Shown piece by piece: positions 52,601-59,369 of a stretch of DNA of 64,000 nucleotides; position 1 is the stretch's first letter; each line of letters starts with the position of its first letter. The translations under genes were made by a program, and so were the position numbers. The stretch is from Thermoguttaceae bacterium (GTDB lineage: Bacteria > Planctomycetota > Planctomycetia > Pirellulales > Thermoguttaceae), in assembly GCA_017408405.1 (NCBI GenBank), contig JAFQUP010000005.1:1-64000 (forward strand), given 5' to 3'. A model generated the notes under the pieces. That model was not told the DNA's origin, ran no database searches, and saw nothing but the letters and a program-made list of their open reading frames with translations.

Positions 52601-54705
52601 AACTGTTGATAAACATCGAGCCATTCGCGCATTCTGCTCCACGAAATAAAATTTTGCCGACAGGCCTTAATCAACTGATTTCTCGACAATTTCTCCTTCA
52701 GCTGAAAATAAAACATCCAGAGCTTCAAAAACGAAAGAAAATCCGATCTGGCATCCATAAACCGCGCGTGAGCGGTATCCGCCTCTCCCTGCTTCTCAAT
52801 CGGACGGTCCCGCGGATCTCGAATCTCCAATGCTGCCGCGATAACCAGTACCTCCAAGAGAGGATTAACTCGCGGAACAGAATTTTCCTTTCTTTTTTCA
52901 CGTTTTAAATTTCTTTGATTCCGTACTTTTTCCGGACCTTTTGCCTCTCCGTCTCTCTTGCCGTCCAGCCTTTCCCCCGTTCCGCCCGTTTTCGCTTCAT
53001 CGGACTCTTTTGCCAGTTCAACCGCTTCAAGAATCATTCGGCCTATTCTTGGATCAACCGGCAGACGCGCAAGTTTTTGCCCAAGCGGAGTCAACTCTCC
53101 ATCTGGAGATGCTTTCGTCAGTGCTTTCAGCTCAAAAAGTGTTCGGTATCCATCCCGTATCGAAGCAATTTTCGGCATATCCAGGAAAGGAAATGACTCT
53201 ATCCTCCCCAAACGCAGTATTTTCGTCTGGAGAATCACCGAAGCCAGATTCGTCCGCTGAATTTCCGGCTGCGTATACTCTTCACGCGAAAGATAATCTT
53301 CTTCAGAGTAAAGACGAACGCAAATGCCGGGGCCAACACGTCCGCAACGACCTTTCCGCTGATCCGCGGAGGCTCGGGAAATTGGCTCTATCGGCAACCG
53401 CTGCGTCTTGGAACGCGCGGAGTAACGGCTGATTCTCGCTGTCCCGGTATCAATGACACTCCGAATACGCGGAACCGTCACTGACGATTCCGCAACGTTT
53501 GTCGCGATAACAATCCGCCGCCGATTTCCTGACGGATTAAAAATCTTCTGCTGCTGATCTCCAGGAAGTCTTGCGTAAAGAGGAAGAATCTCCACGTTTT
53601 CATTCCGGAAAAGAGAAAGTCTCTGACGCTGAGATTCCCCCTGAAAAAGTTTCACCAATTCATGAATATCCCGCTCTGTCGGCATGAAAACCAGAATATC
53701 CCCCGGCCCCTTCTGTGCCAAAGTTTCAGCCGCCTGAATCACCGCCTGATGAATGTCACCGTCATGAATGACCCGTACTTCCTTCTTGCGGTCCGAATGG
53801 GATTTTCCATGAGAACTTATTTCAAAATGCTCATTTCCATCCTCTTCCCCATCCTCTTCTTCCTCAAAAATCGGCTGGTAAAGAACCTCCACCGGGTACG
53901 TCCGCCCCTCAATCATCAGAATCGGAACTTTTCGATTTCCTGTCTCAAAATGAGCCGCGAAACGCGCCGCGTCAATTGTCGCGGAAGTAATGATAATTTT
54001 CAAATCCGGCCGACGATCGGCCAAACGGCGCAGAATCCCAATGAGAAAATCAATATTCAGTGAACGCTCATGCGCTTCGTCAATTATCAATACTTCATAC
54101 TGATTCAGGAAACGATCGCTCTGCGTCTCCGCCAGCAAAATTCCGTCCGTCATCAGTTTAACACACGTCTCCGATGAAGTATGATCCGTAAAGCGAATTT
54201 TGTACCCGACCAGTTTCTCCGGTGAAATTAATGAAAATCCATCATTTTCTTCTTTTCCTTTACCTGGACCATTTTCATGACTGTCTCCCCGCTCAAAACC
54301 AGCCAAATCTTCTGTTGATATTTTTCTTTGTTTCCCCTGCGAAAGTTCATGCGCTAAACGATTCGCGATCGATATCGCGGCAATTCGACGCGGCTGAGTA
54401 TGCCCAATAAGCCGTTTCACCCCAAAGCCAAGTTCAAGACAAATTTTGGGAAGCTGAGTTGATTTACCCGACCCTGTCTCTCCGCAAAGTACCACGACCT
54501 GATTCTCAAGAATCGCCTGTTTGATCTCCTCCCTGCGCGAAGAAACGGGAAGTTCCTCATCATAAACAAGCCGCGGAATACTCAATTCTCTTCTACGACG
54601 CGCTTTTCTTTCCTGCTGCCGACGTTCATAACGGTGTTTTTCACGCGTATTTCCCGAAACTTCAGTGCGGGATCCGTTCGAGGGGGATTGACTGCTGGAA
54701 TTCAT
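49627..54705 (-). CDS. hrpA: ATP-dependent RNA helicase HrpA (DEAH box)
   Basis: A 1,692-residue DEAH/RHA helicase, longer than the roughly 1,300-residue enterobacterial HrpA. The N-terminus is basic and disordered. Walker A GETGSGKSTQLPK begins near residue 75. The DEAH motif is LIIDEAHERSLNIDFLIGIL, followed by SATIDAARFAAHF. Motif VI is QRKGRCGRVGPGICVRLY. A helicase-associated and OB-type region follows, with a long C-terminal domain as in HrpA (SWSFGDLPVQ). Extra length comes from hydrophilic inserts, for example GKGKEENDG after motif Ia, the Lys/Arg/Glu-rich stretch after PVDPRIGRMILEAVELAKES, and Gly-rich loops (AVGGGGKCF). It may unwind stalled mRNA or ribosomes; this is family knowledge, not shown here. 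Confidence 0.95.
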   Translation of the reverse strand: MNSSSQSPSNGSRTEVSGNTREKHRYERRQQERKARRRRELSIPRLVYDEELPVSSRREEIKQAILENQVVVLCGETGSGKSTQLPKICLELGFGVKRLIGHTQPRRIAAISIANRLAHELSQGKQRKISTEDLAGFERGDSHENGPGKGKEENDGFSLISPEKLVGYKIRFTDHTSSETCVKLMTDGILLAETQSDRFLNQYEVLIIDEAHERSLNIDFLIGILRRLADRRPDLKIIITSATIDAARFAAHFETGNRKVPILMIEGRTYPVEVLYQPIFEEEEDGEEDGNEHFEISSHGKSHSDRKKEVRVIHDGDIHQAVIQAAETLAQKGPGDILVFMPTERDIHELVKLFQGESQRQRLSLFRNENVEILPLYARLPGDQQQKIFNPSGNRRRIVIATNVAESSVTVPRIRSVIDTGTARISRYSARSKTQRLPIEPISRASADQRKGRCGRVGPGICVRLYSEEDYLSREEYTQPEIQRTNLASVILQTKILRLGRIESFPFLDMPKIASIRDGYRTLFELKALTKASPDGELTPLGQKLARLPVDPRIGRMILEAVELAKESDEAKTGGTGERLDGKRDGEAKGPEKVRNQRNLKREKRKENSVPRVNPLLEVLVIAAALEIRDPRDRPIEKQGEADTAHARFMDARSDFLSFLKLWMFYFQLKEKLSRNQLIKACRQNFISWSRMREWLDVYQQLREMVQELLKESKLPAKLLHGEIQDWVTDNKPESMEISQAKYEAVHRVLLSGLLSNLGQKTPLTQEYAVGGGGKCFLWPGSGILKQLPAGAVSGAGAAVGGLRKTAEGGVEERRENHRQKAGNKFWGRTLDADGKIIDTHGNVDPETNSSRRPEGGGTPEESNAAKKKTFPEWVMAAEMVETSKRFLRTNAVINVDWVEPMAEHLVTKSHSEPHWSKQNNDVMIYEKVSLFGLVIVPKRRVRYGLVNQEQAREMFIQQGLVEGNWRSNADFYRWNRELWFELEQIQAKLRRFDYLPGSWKLYEFYDQRIPKTVFDHTTLEKWLKSADSETLRSLEMKEEDLVSESTDRSLSERFPDTFSGEFTYAAKSVPMKKPAKSGVGGANPEPLVVSEKSEDNDEPQLPVREIRLFGQVVQPVKAKKPSLKKTGESKDSTRSALNEPSGVRSSEASKPKEASVGEKRMTSSYQFPLEYRFEPGNEADGVTIHATLETVHQLQEHALEWGVPGFLEERIAHLIKSLPKEQRRKLIPAPDTARAISGRIPFGVGSFRSVLAAEFTRIAGELIREKDLDLSKIPESLQMNIRVSDVQGNLLVQSRDLHEVLEHVGEQASEKFALVEDSRWTRSGFTSWSFGDLPVQVQIESTLLDAASRSGKISAFPMLVDEGKSVGIRLSTSLFQAEMNIRRAVVRLFRHSVNRELLHQASWMPGFNEMKVQADHFVKTTRTPFVETICDLIAHTALNPEGFPALADMPSLLNRVPRNQQEYERLVKLGKGRISVVVQELPQPLSQLWKAYHAAIKALNSLCTKGTQRHAANDLASRLTFGTLQIKSFGNVTSPKGGLSANGIPKNSGEEKDISSRVALYEPFQPIVDDLDEQIRRLTPPDFLLQTSWKYVRHFARYFRGIEARVQSLSGTNSGTRIALTRGMEQIRELKHFQDEYERLHRDFELRGVESEELEAYRWAIEEYRVSLFAQKLGTSMSVSAKRLEKMLEAF

Positions 54706-54825
54706 TTTCTGCTGACCAATATTAATTACCGCGAATACTATTCATTAAATAAAAAAAGAAACAAAAAACTGCGGATCCCAATGGGAAATTTGACGCAGCT
54801 TTCTGTTTCTCCTGCTTCAATTTTG

Positions 54826-54847
54826 AAGAAAATGAGGCAACGCCTCA
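54826..54847 (-). terminator. small terminator (minus strand)
   Basis: On the minus strand TGAGGC-GTT-GCCTCA (54847-54833) is followed by TTTTCTT. It ends the 74-residue gene. Confidence 0.55.
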
Positions 54848-54868
54848 AAATAAAAAAGGGACTGGGTA

Positions 54869-55093
54869 TCAGTCTTCGCTGGTCTCCATAGAGATCCCGC
54901 GGCCAAGACGCTTACGCATACCCGTCTGCGCGGAGGCTTCAATCATATGCGAAGTATCCGCGGATGAATAGGCAAGCAAATGTTCACGAATCTGGTCCTG
55001 CTCCACCGGAGTGCCAAGATGATCTACCGCATCCGCAACACCTTCCAAAACCGAACGTTTGACGCCCTGACGAATCCAATCAAAAAAATTCAT
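54869..55093 (-). CDS. small hypothetical protein, conserved-looking
   Basis: A 74-residue protein: MNFFDWIRQGVKRSVLEGVA, a helical middle, then a basic and acidic tail with RKRLGRGISMETSED. The even helical pattern and its own terminator indicate a real gene. It is reminiscent of short planctomycete proteins that start with an F-x-D-W-I-R segment, but I cannot name a family or a role. It lies upstream of hrpA on the same strand, separated by the terminator. Confidence 0.65.
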   Translation of the reverse strand: MNFFDWIRQGVKRSVLEGVADAVDHLGTPVEQDQIREHLLAYSSADTSHMIEASAQTGMRKRLGRGISMETSED

Positions 55094-55683
55094 GTCTTTT
55101 TCCTTTTCGTCCTTGAAATGACTCTGTTTTCTCGAAACGATCTCCCAAATCGTATCTTTATTTTAACAAACTTTTACCTTTTGTAAAGGGGAAAACGCCA
55201 TTTCAAGACACAAAATACCAAATTTTAGAAAATTTTTTGTTCACTCACGTCAAAATAAAAAAAATAGACAATCCAAAGAAACACAATTTCAAAATAGTTC
55301 ATCTTTTAACTTTAACTTTTTTCCAAAAAAAGTTCAATTTCACCAAAAATTTATTCCACATCCATTTCAAATCACCAACATCCTCTCAAAAAGTCTTTCC
55401 ATTTTTTACTCTGAAATCTCCCAAAACACTTTCCCTGGAAATCAAATTTTTAGAAAGTCCCCGAAAATTCTCCGCGTTTGAAAATATTTTATGTTCAAAT
55501 GATTATTTTGAAAAACCAACTTTCCGCAAGAAATTTTCTTAAATTTTTCTTCCAACTCTCCCCAAACTCCCTATTTTTCTCAACTCTTCTTTTGGCTCGA
55601 CACAATTCAATACCCTGAAACATCATCAAACTCAAAATTTCTGAAAATTTTAAATTTTTCTTCAAAATTTTACTGGGGGGGGC
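55094..55683. other. AT-rich intergenic region, no gene seen
   Basis: About 590 bases of strongly AT-rich sequence with A/T runs and no stop-free frame of convincing composition. No RNA gene, IS end or palindrome was recognised. It ends in a run of eight G (near 55674) just ahead of the tRNA promoter. Confidence 0.5.
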
Positions 55684-55711
55684 TTGCCAAAAAAATACAT
55701 TGTGCTAGAAT
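55684..55711 (+). promoter_or_regulatory. promoter of the tRNA-Asn cluster
   Basis: TTGCCA (55684-55689), 16-base spacer, TAGAAT (55706-55711) with an extended-minus-10 TGC. It lies 10 bases ahead of the first tRNA. Confidence 0.7.
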
Positions 55712-55721
55712 TACCCGCGTT

Positions 55722-55795
55722 GCCCTGATAGCTCAGTTGGTTAGAGCGGTTGACTGTTAATCAATAGGTCCAAGGTTCAAGTCCTTGTTGGGGCG
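55722..55795 (+). tRNA. tRNA-Asn(GTT), copy 1
   Basis: Cloverleaf read by hand: acceptor GCCCTGA/TTGGGGC (with wobbles), D arm GCTC...GAGC, anticodon arm GTTGA-CTGTTAA-TCAAT with anticodon GTT, T arm CAAGG-TTCAAGT-CCTTG, discriminator G. CCA is not encoded. Identical to the next two copies. Confidence 0.95.
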
Positions 55796-55849
55796 TTAGG
55801 GTTCAGAAAGTTGAACCCGCGGCGAAAGCCTTTTTATCATTTTTAATTT
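55796..55849 (+). terminator. tRNA spacer hairpins, copy 1
   Basis: GGGTTCAG-AAAG-TTGAACCC followed by GGC-GAAA-GCC and TTTTT. The second mini-hairpin with its T run is a possible terminator or processing signal. The same pair recurs after copy 2 with a changed but still paired loop-closing base. Confidence 0.5.
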
Positions 55850-55923
55850 GCCCTGATAGCTCAGTTGGTTAGAGCGGTTGACTGTTAATCAATAGGTCCA
55901 AGGTTCAAGTCCTTGTTGGGGCG
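55850..55923 (+). tRNA. tRNA-Asn(GTT), copy 2
   Basis: Same 74-base sequence and fold as copy 1, exactly 128 bases downstream of it. It is followed by a spacer in which the hairpin is GGGTTCAG-GAAA-CTGAACCC, with a G-C pair replacing the G-T of the first spacer. Confidence 0.95.
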
Positions 55924-55977
55924 TTAGGGTTCAGGAAACTGAACCCGTGGCGAAAGCCTTTTTATCATTTTTATTTT

Positions 55978-56051
55978 GCCCTGATAGCTCAGTTGGTTAG
56001 AGCGGTTGACTGTTAATCAATAGGTCCAAGGTTCAAGTCCTTGTTGGGGCG
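55978..56051 (+). tRNA. tRNA-Asn(GTT), copy 3
   Basis: Third identical copy, again 128 bases downstream of the previous one. It is followed by a different, stronger terminator rather than by the spacer hairpin. Confidence 0.95.
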
Positions 56052-56056
56052 TTTTC

Positions 56057-56083
56057 AAGCTGTCGATTTTTGGCAGCTTTTTT
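56057..56083 (+). terminator. terminator of the tRNA cluster
   Basis: AAGCTGTC (56057-56064) pairs with GGCAGCTT (56072-56079), followed by TTTTTT. Confidence 0.85.
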
Positions 56084-56155
56084 CTTTTATGCCGATTTTA
56101 ACAATTACTTTTTTCTTTTTTTCTTTCAAATTTCCAATATTACCTAAAGCCCCCT

Positions 56156-56183
56156 TTGAAAATCTGGTCAGATGTGGTAAAAT
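56156..56183 (+). promoter_or_regulatory. promoter of the DUF1570-like gene
   Basis: TTGAAA (56156-56161), 16-base spacer, TAAAAT (56178-56183), 28 bases before the ATG at 56212. Confidence 0.6.
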
Positions 56184-56211
56184 AAAGAAAATATTTAATG
56201 TGGAGTAGCGT

Positions 56212-57837
56212 ATGATAAGCCGATTCCGATTTTTATTCTTTTTGTTCCTTTGCGCGGTTACGTTTGGCGAAGCTTGGGGTGAAGGTCTGGACCGACGTGA
56301 CCTTCCTGCCTCTGAGAGATACGGGCGTTACCAGGAGCGAGTGGAGTATGTGCGGGACGCATGGGAATCGCTTTCCAAATATGAGCAGGAGCTTGAGAAA
56401 CTCGCGCGTTTCTGCGACGCAAAAGGGTATGGCGAGCTGGCGGAAAAAGCGCGCGCGCTGACTCACTCACCGGAAACAGGTGATAAACTTTTTGCCGTCA
56501 TTTTGCCGTCGGAGGTTCAGGATCCCGAACTCGCGCGAATGGGAATGTCCCCAAAAACCTCCCGTTCCAAAGCGGAATTCGAGGGAAAGTCTGATGGAAA
56601 GCCAAAGGAACGGTCATTAAAGGAAAAGGTCGAGTCGCGGCTTCGAAAAATTCAGTTCACTGCCGCGGAGCACTGTTTTCATCTCGCGCAGGACGCGATG
56701 GAGACCGGTCACACGGCTTTCGCGTTTGACCTTTTGATGAAAGCGCTTTCGCTGAATCCGGATTACCCAACCGCCCGGAAACTGCTGGGGTACGAGCTTC
56801 ACGAGGGACACTGGCTCTCTCCTTTTGAAGTCCGTCAGGCCCGTACGAAGGTCTACCATCCGCGTTACGGCTGGATCCCGCGAAAGGGAGCGGAACGGTA
56901 CGAACAGGGTGAGCGATTCGTGAACGGCCGATGGATCTCCGAGGAAGAAGATGCCCGGATCCACCGCGACATCGAAAGAGGCTGGACGGTCGAGACGCCG
57001 CATTTCACGGTCGTGACGAACCACAGTCTGCCGGCGGCCGTGAAGATCGGTGAGCAGGTGGAGGTTCTTTACCGGGTCTGGAAACAGCTTTTTCTTCGTT
57101 ACTTCGCGACGGACGCGCAAATGAAAGCCCTTTTTGCGGGAAAGTCATCTTCGGGAGGAGCGGCGCAGGGACTGGGTGCTGGAACCGGCGGAAAGCACCG
57201 AATCGTGTTTTTCCGCAATCGAAAGGACTACGTGGACTATCTTTCGCCGCGTTATCCGTCGGTTGCCAATTCGTGCGGATTTTATGTCATTGAGGATCGG
57301 ACGAGCTACTTTTTCGCGGGAGAGGAATTTGACCGCGCGACGATGCTTCACGAGGTGACGCACCAGCTTTTCAGCGAACTGCGCCGGACTTCGCCCCAAA
57401 TCACTGAGCGTCCGAATTTCTGGATGGTCGAGGGAATCGCGATCCACATGGAATCGCTGCACGATGAGGGACGGTATCATGTCGTCGGCGGTTTCGATAC
57501 GCAGAGACTTCTTGCGGCACGGATCCGATTCGTGAAGGATGGATTTTACGTTCCGCTCCGGGAGCTGTGCGCCATGAACACGCAGGAATTCCAGACCCAT
57601 CCGCAGATGGTGCGTCTTTACTCGCAGTCGGCTGGTCTGATGCAGTTTCTTCTGCATTCATCGGACGGACGCTATCGGGACGCGGTCGCCGACATTTTGC
57701 GGGAGATCTACTCCGGGCAGTCCGTAATGGGGACGCTTCCGAAACATCTTGGACGTTCGTTTGAGGAGCTGGATGAGGAGTACCGAGAGTTCATTTCCCG
57801 GAATACGGAAGAGCTTTCGCAGTGGGAGATGGATTAG
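56212..57837 (+). CDS. secreted DUF1570-like HExxH metallopeptidase-type protein
   Basis: A 541-residue exported protein with signal core FLFFLFLCAVTFGEAWG. Residues 20-80 are helical. A TPR-like helix pair follows near 160-195 (TAFAFDLLMKALSLNPDY). After it comes a short domain with YGWIPRKGAERYEQGERFVN, then a gluzincin-like domain with HEVTH at H380-H384 and a downstream FWMVEGIAIHMES that could supply the third ligand Glu. Proteins of this layout are common in planctomycetes. Whether it cuts protein is not known. GGAG lies 8 bases before the ATG. The DNA is visibly G+C-rich. It is followed 59 bases later by the TrmH-family gene. Confidence 0.82.
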   Translation: MISRFRFLFFLFLCAVTFGEAWGEGLDRRDLPASERYGRYQERVEYVRDAWESLSKYEQELEKLARFCDAKGYGELAEKARALTHSPETGDKLFAVILPSEVQDPELARMGMSPKTSRSKAEFEGKSDGKPKERSLKEKVESRLRKIQFTAAEHCFHLAQDAMETGHTAFAFDLLMKALSLNPDYPTARKLLGYELHEGHWLSPFEVRQARTKVYHPRYGWIPRKGAERYEQGERFVNGRWISEEEDARIHRDIERGWTVETPHFTVVTNHSLPAAVKIGEQVEVLYRVWKQLFLRYFATDAQMKALFAGKSSSGGAAQGLGAGTGGKHRIVFFRNRKDYVDYLSPRYPSVANSCGFYVIEDRTSYFFAGEEFDRATMLHEVTHQLFSELRRTSPQITERPNFWMVEGIAIHMESLHDEGRYHVVGGFDTQRLLAARIRFVKDGFYVPLRELCAMNTQEFQTHPQMVRLYSQSAGLMQFLLHSSDGRYRDAVADILREIYSGQSVMGTLPKHLGRSFEELDEEYREFISRNTEELSQWEMD

Positions 57838-57896
57838 AACTTTCCGGTCCGTACCGGAAACGCGGATTTTGGATTTTCGAAAAGGAACTGTTTTTT

Positions 57897-58436
57897 ATGA
57901 GTTCAGAAACACAGAACGACGAAGCGCGGAATGACGGAAAAGATTTCGTTCAGATCCGGCACAAGGAGCCGATGGAGCTGAGTCATCCGCGCGAGCTGGT
58001 CGTAGCAGTGCCTCCGATGCACAGTAACGTGAATCTTTCGCGCATCGTCAGGGCCGCGGGCTGTTGCGGAGTCCGAAAGATCATCTGCTGCGGAAACGCG
58101 AGTGTGAATGCCAAGATCGCGCGAGAGACGGGGATCGATCTTGAGATCGAGCAGCATCGGACGCTTGCGCCGGAGCTTCTGCGGAAATGGAAGGCGAAAG
58201 GCTGGCGTGTCGTGGGTTTGGAACAGACGAACGATTCCTACTGGCTGCACGAGTACGCGTTCCCGGAAAAGACGCTTCTGGTCGTTGGAAACGAACGTCT
58301 CGGCATCGAGCCGGAGATCCTTCGCTGTCTGGATGATGTTGTGGAAATCCCAATGTACGGGCTGCCGTTTTCGCATAACGCGGCAACGGCAACAGCGATC
58401 GCGATGTACGAGTACTGCCGCCAGCATCCGCATTAA
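57897..58436 (+). CDS. TrmH/SpoU-family RNA methyltransferase
   Basis: A 179-residue SPOUT enzyme without the N-terminal substrate-binding domain. Motif 1 is MHSNVNLSRIVRAAGCCGVR, motif 2 is LLVVGNERLGIEPEIL and motif 3 is VEIPMYGLPFSHNAATATAI. The usual SLN of motif 3 reads SHN here, so substrate or activity may differ from typical TrmH/TrmL enzymes. The ATG at 57897 is supported by AAGGA 13 bases upstream. It follows the DUF1570-like gene in the same direction and shares its high G+C. It likely methylates a tRNA or rRNA ribose; the target is unknown. Confidence 0.85.
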   Translation: MSSETQNDEARNDGKDFVQIRHKEPMELSHPRELVVAVPPMHSNVNLSRIVRAAGCCGVRKIICCGNASVNAKIARETGIDLEIEQHRTLAPELLRKWKAKGWRVVGLEQTNDSYWLHEYAFPEKTLLVVGNERLGIEPEILRCLDDVVEIPMYGLPFSHNAATATAIAMYEYCRQHPH

Positions 58437-58520
58437 ATTATGCGTTTTCCCATAAAAAGATTAATGAGAGATTTCAGCGGGGCGTAACCTTTTGATTCCC
58501 TCAGGAACATCTTCTTTATT

Positions 58521-58730
58521 ATGGGCGCGATATTTCCGTTCAAAACAGTCACGCCAATCACGCGGATCATAGGTTTCATTAAGTTTAAATTAGTTGCCAA
58601 GTTTAAATCAGTCATTAAGATTAAGGCAGTCGCAAGCATAAAAAGTGCTTTACCGCTGCTTGGAAATATTTTTCAAAAACCGAAAAAGTCTTCCGATAAA
58701 AGATTTAATCCCGGACTTTTACGATCCTGA
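58521..58730 (+). CDS. possible small basic peptide with KFKxVx repeats
   Basis: A 69-residue frame whose centre is a degenerate 18-bp tandem repeat at 58581-58634, encoding KFKLVA-KFKSVI-KIKAVA. The rest is hydrophobic and basic, with several Pro. There is no good ribosome site (AGGAA 16 bases upstream). An overlapping minus-strand frame (58433-58639) is equally long, so coding status is unclear. If real, it would be a cationic amphipathic peptide. Confidence 0.3.
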   Translation: MGAIFPFKTVTPITRIIGFIKFKLVAKFKSVIKIKAVASIKSALPLLGNIFQKPKKSSDKRFNPGLLRS

Positions 58731-58758
58731 TGAAGTACCCGGAAGATGCTTCGTCAGG
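58726..58758 (+). terminator. hairpin, weak terminator candidate
   Basis: CCTGATGAAG (58726-58735) pairs with CTTCGTCAGG (58749-58758) with one wobble. Only a scattered T tract follows. Confidence 0.35.
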
Positions 58759-58789
58759 CCGTATTCAATTTTAATATTTGGTAATCATC

Positions 58790-59068
58790 ATGGAAAGAGC
58801 AATTTACCGACTAGTGGTCAGTGATTCTCAAGGTCAATTCGTAACCAGGGATTTTGAATCACTTGACGAAATTCGCAGTCAATATCGACAGATAGGTCTC
58901 GATAACTGCAGCACGCATAAAGAGTTGCGTTCATTACCGATGTTCCGCGGTTTGATTGGTCCACTGAAAGAAGGAGCGGTCATTCGGTATGAATCCCCTG
59001 AGGTTTTTGAAAAAATGACTCAGGACTGGTTCCGTCCGATGCCCATTCGCTCCGGAAGACGTGAGTAA
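58790..59068 (+). CDS. hypothetical protein, 92 residues
   Basis: A soluble protein with a beta-alpha pattern (MERAIYRLVVSDSQGQFVTR, then a helix SLDEIRSQYRQIGL) and a basic end (FRPMPIRSGRRE). No family is recognised. A TTG 12 bases upstream is also in frame, but the ATG at 58790 is preferred. It is followed by a perfect terminator, which supports it as a real, separately ended gene. Confidence 0.65.
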   Translation: MERAIYRLVVSDSQGQFVTRDFESLDEIRSQYRQIGLDNCSTHKELRSLPMFRGLIGPLKEGAVIRYESPEVFEKMTQDWFRPMPIRSGRRE

Positions 59069-59095
59069 CGTTAATATTTCATTTTTTCTTTCCAG

Positions 59096-59130
59096 AATCC
59101 CGGGTCTCATTTCCGGGATTTTTTATTTTT
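59096..59130 (+). terminator. rho-independent terminator
   Basis: AATCCCGG (59096-59103) pairs with CCGGGATT (59113-59120), followed by TTTTATTTTT. Confidence 0.9.
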
Positions 59131-59232
59131 CGTCTCATGAATTGATTTTTACTTAAATCTTAAAAATTTTTCGCCAATATCAAAATTTCGCGCGTACTAA
59201 ACTTGAAACTTAAACTTTTTTGAAGAAAGCAC

Positions 59233-59261
59233 TTGACTTTCCTGCTTTTTTTTGTTAAGAT
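59233..59261 (+). promoter_or_regulatory. promoter of the RND pump gene
   Basis: TTGACT (59233-59238), 17-base spacer, TAAGAT (59256-59261), start of transcription expected near 59268. Confidence 0.7.
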
Positions 59262-59277
59262 TAAGAAATTATTAATG

Positions 59278-59311
59278 GTGTTGAGAAATTTCTTCCCCAA
59301 TTTCTTAACAC
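59278..59311. promoter_or_regulatory. 13-bp inverted repeat in the RND pump leader, operator candidate
   Basis: GTGTTGAGAAATT (59278-59290) and AATTTCTTAACAC (59299-59311) with one wobble and an 8-base loop. It sits just past the transcript start and ends 58 bases before the ATG. It could bind a TetR-type repressor or fold as a leader hairpin; no T tract follows, so it is not a terminator. Confidence 0.5.
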
Positions 59312-59369
59312 GGTGGTCCTCAGATTAAGGTCAGGATCAACTGTTTTCCTCCTGCCCCAACACAATACG

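Larger units (their letters stand above)
55722..56051 (+). repeat. 128-bp tandem tRNA-Asn repeat unit (2.6 copies)
   Basis: Each unit is one tRNA-Asn gene plus a 54-base spacer. Spacers differ at only a few bases (AGAAAGTTG versus AGGAAACTG; CGCGG versus CGTGG). The arrangement looks like recent local duplication. Confidence 0.9.

Noticed and set aside
55670-55683. Run of eight G as part of a replication origin or IS end
   Set aside because: No DnaA-box cluster, inverted repeat or target duplication is seen nearby.
55722-56051. Regular 128-bp repeat read as a CRISPR-like array
   Set aside because: The repeated unit folds as tRNA-Asn and the spacers are nearly identical to each other. There are no cas genes.
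58433-58639. 68-residue minus-strand frame opposite the KFK repeat
   Set aside because: No ribosome site, it overlaps the end of the TrmH-family gene, and its composition is driven by the AT-rich repeat. The opposite frame is only slightly more likely.
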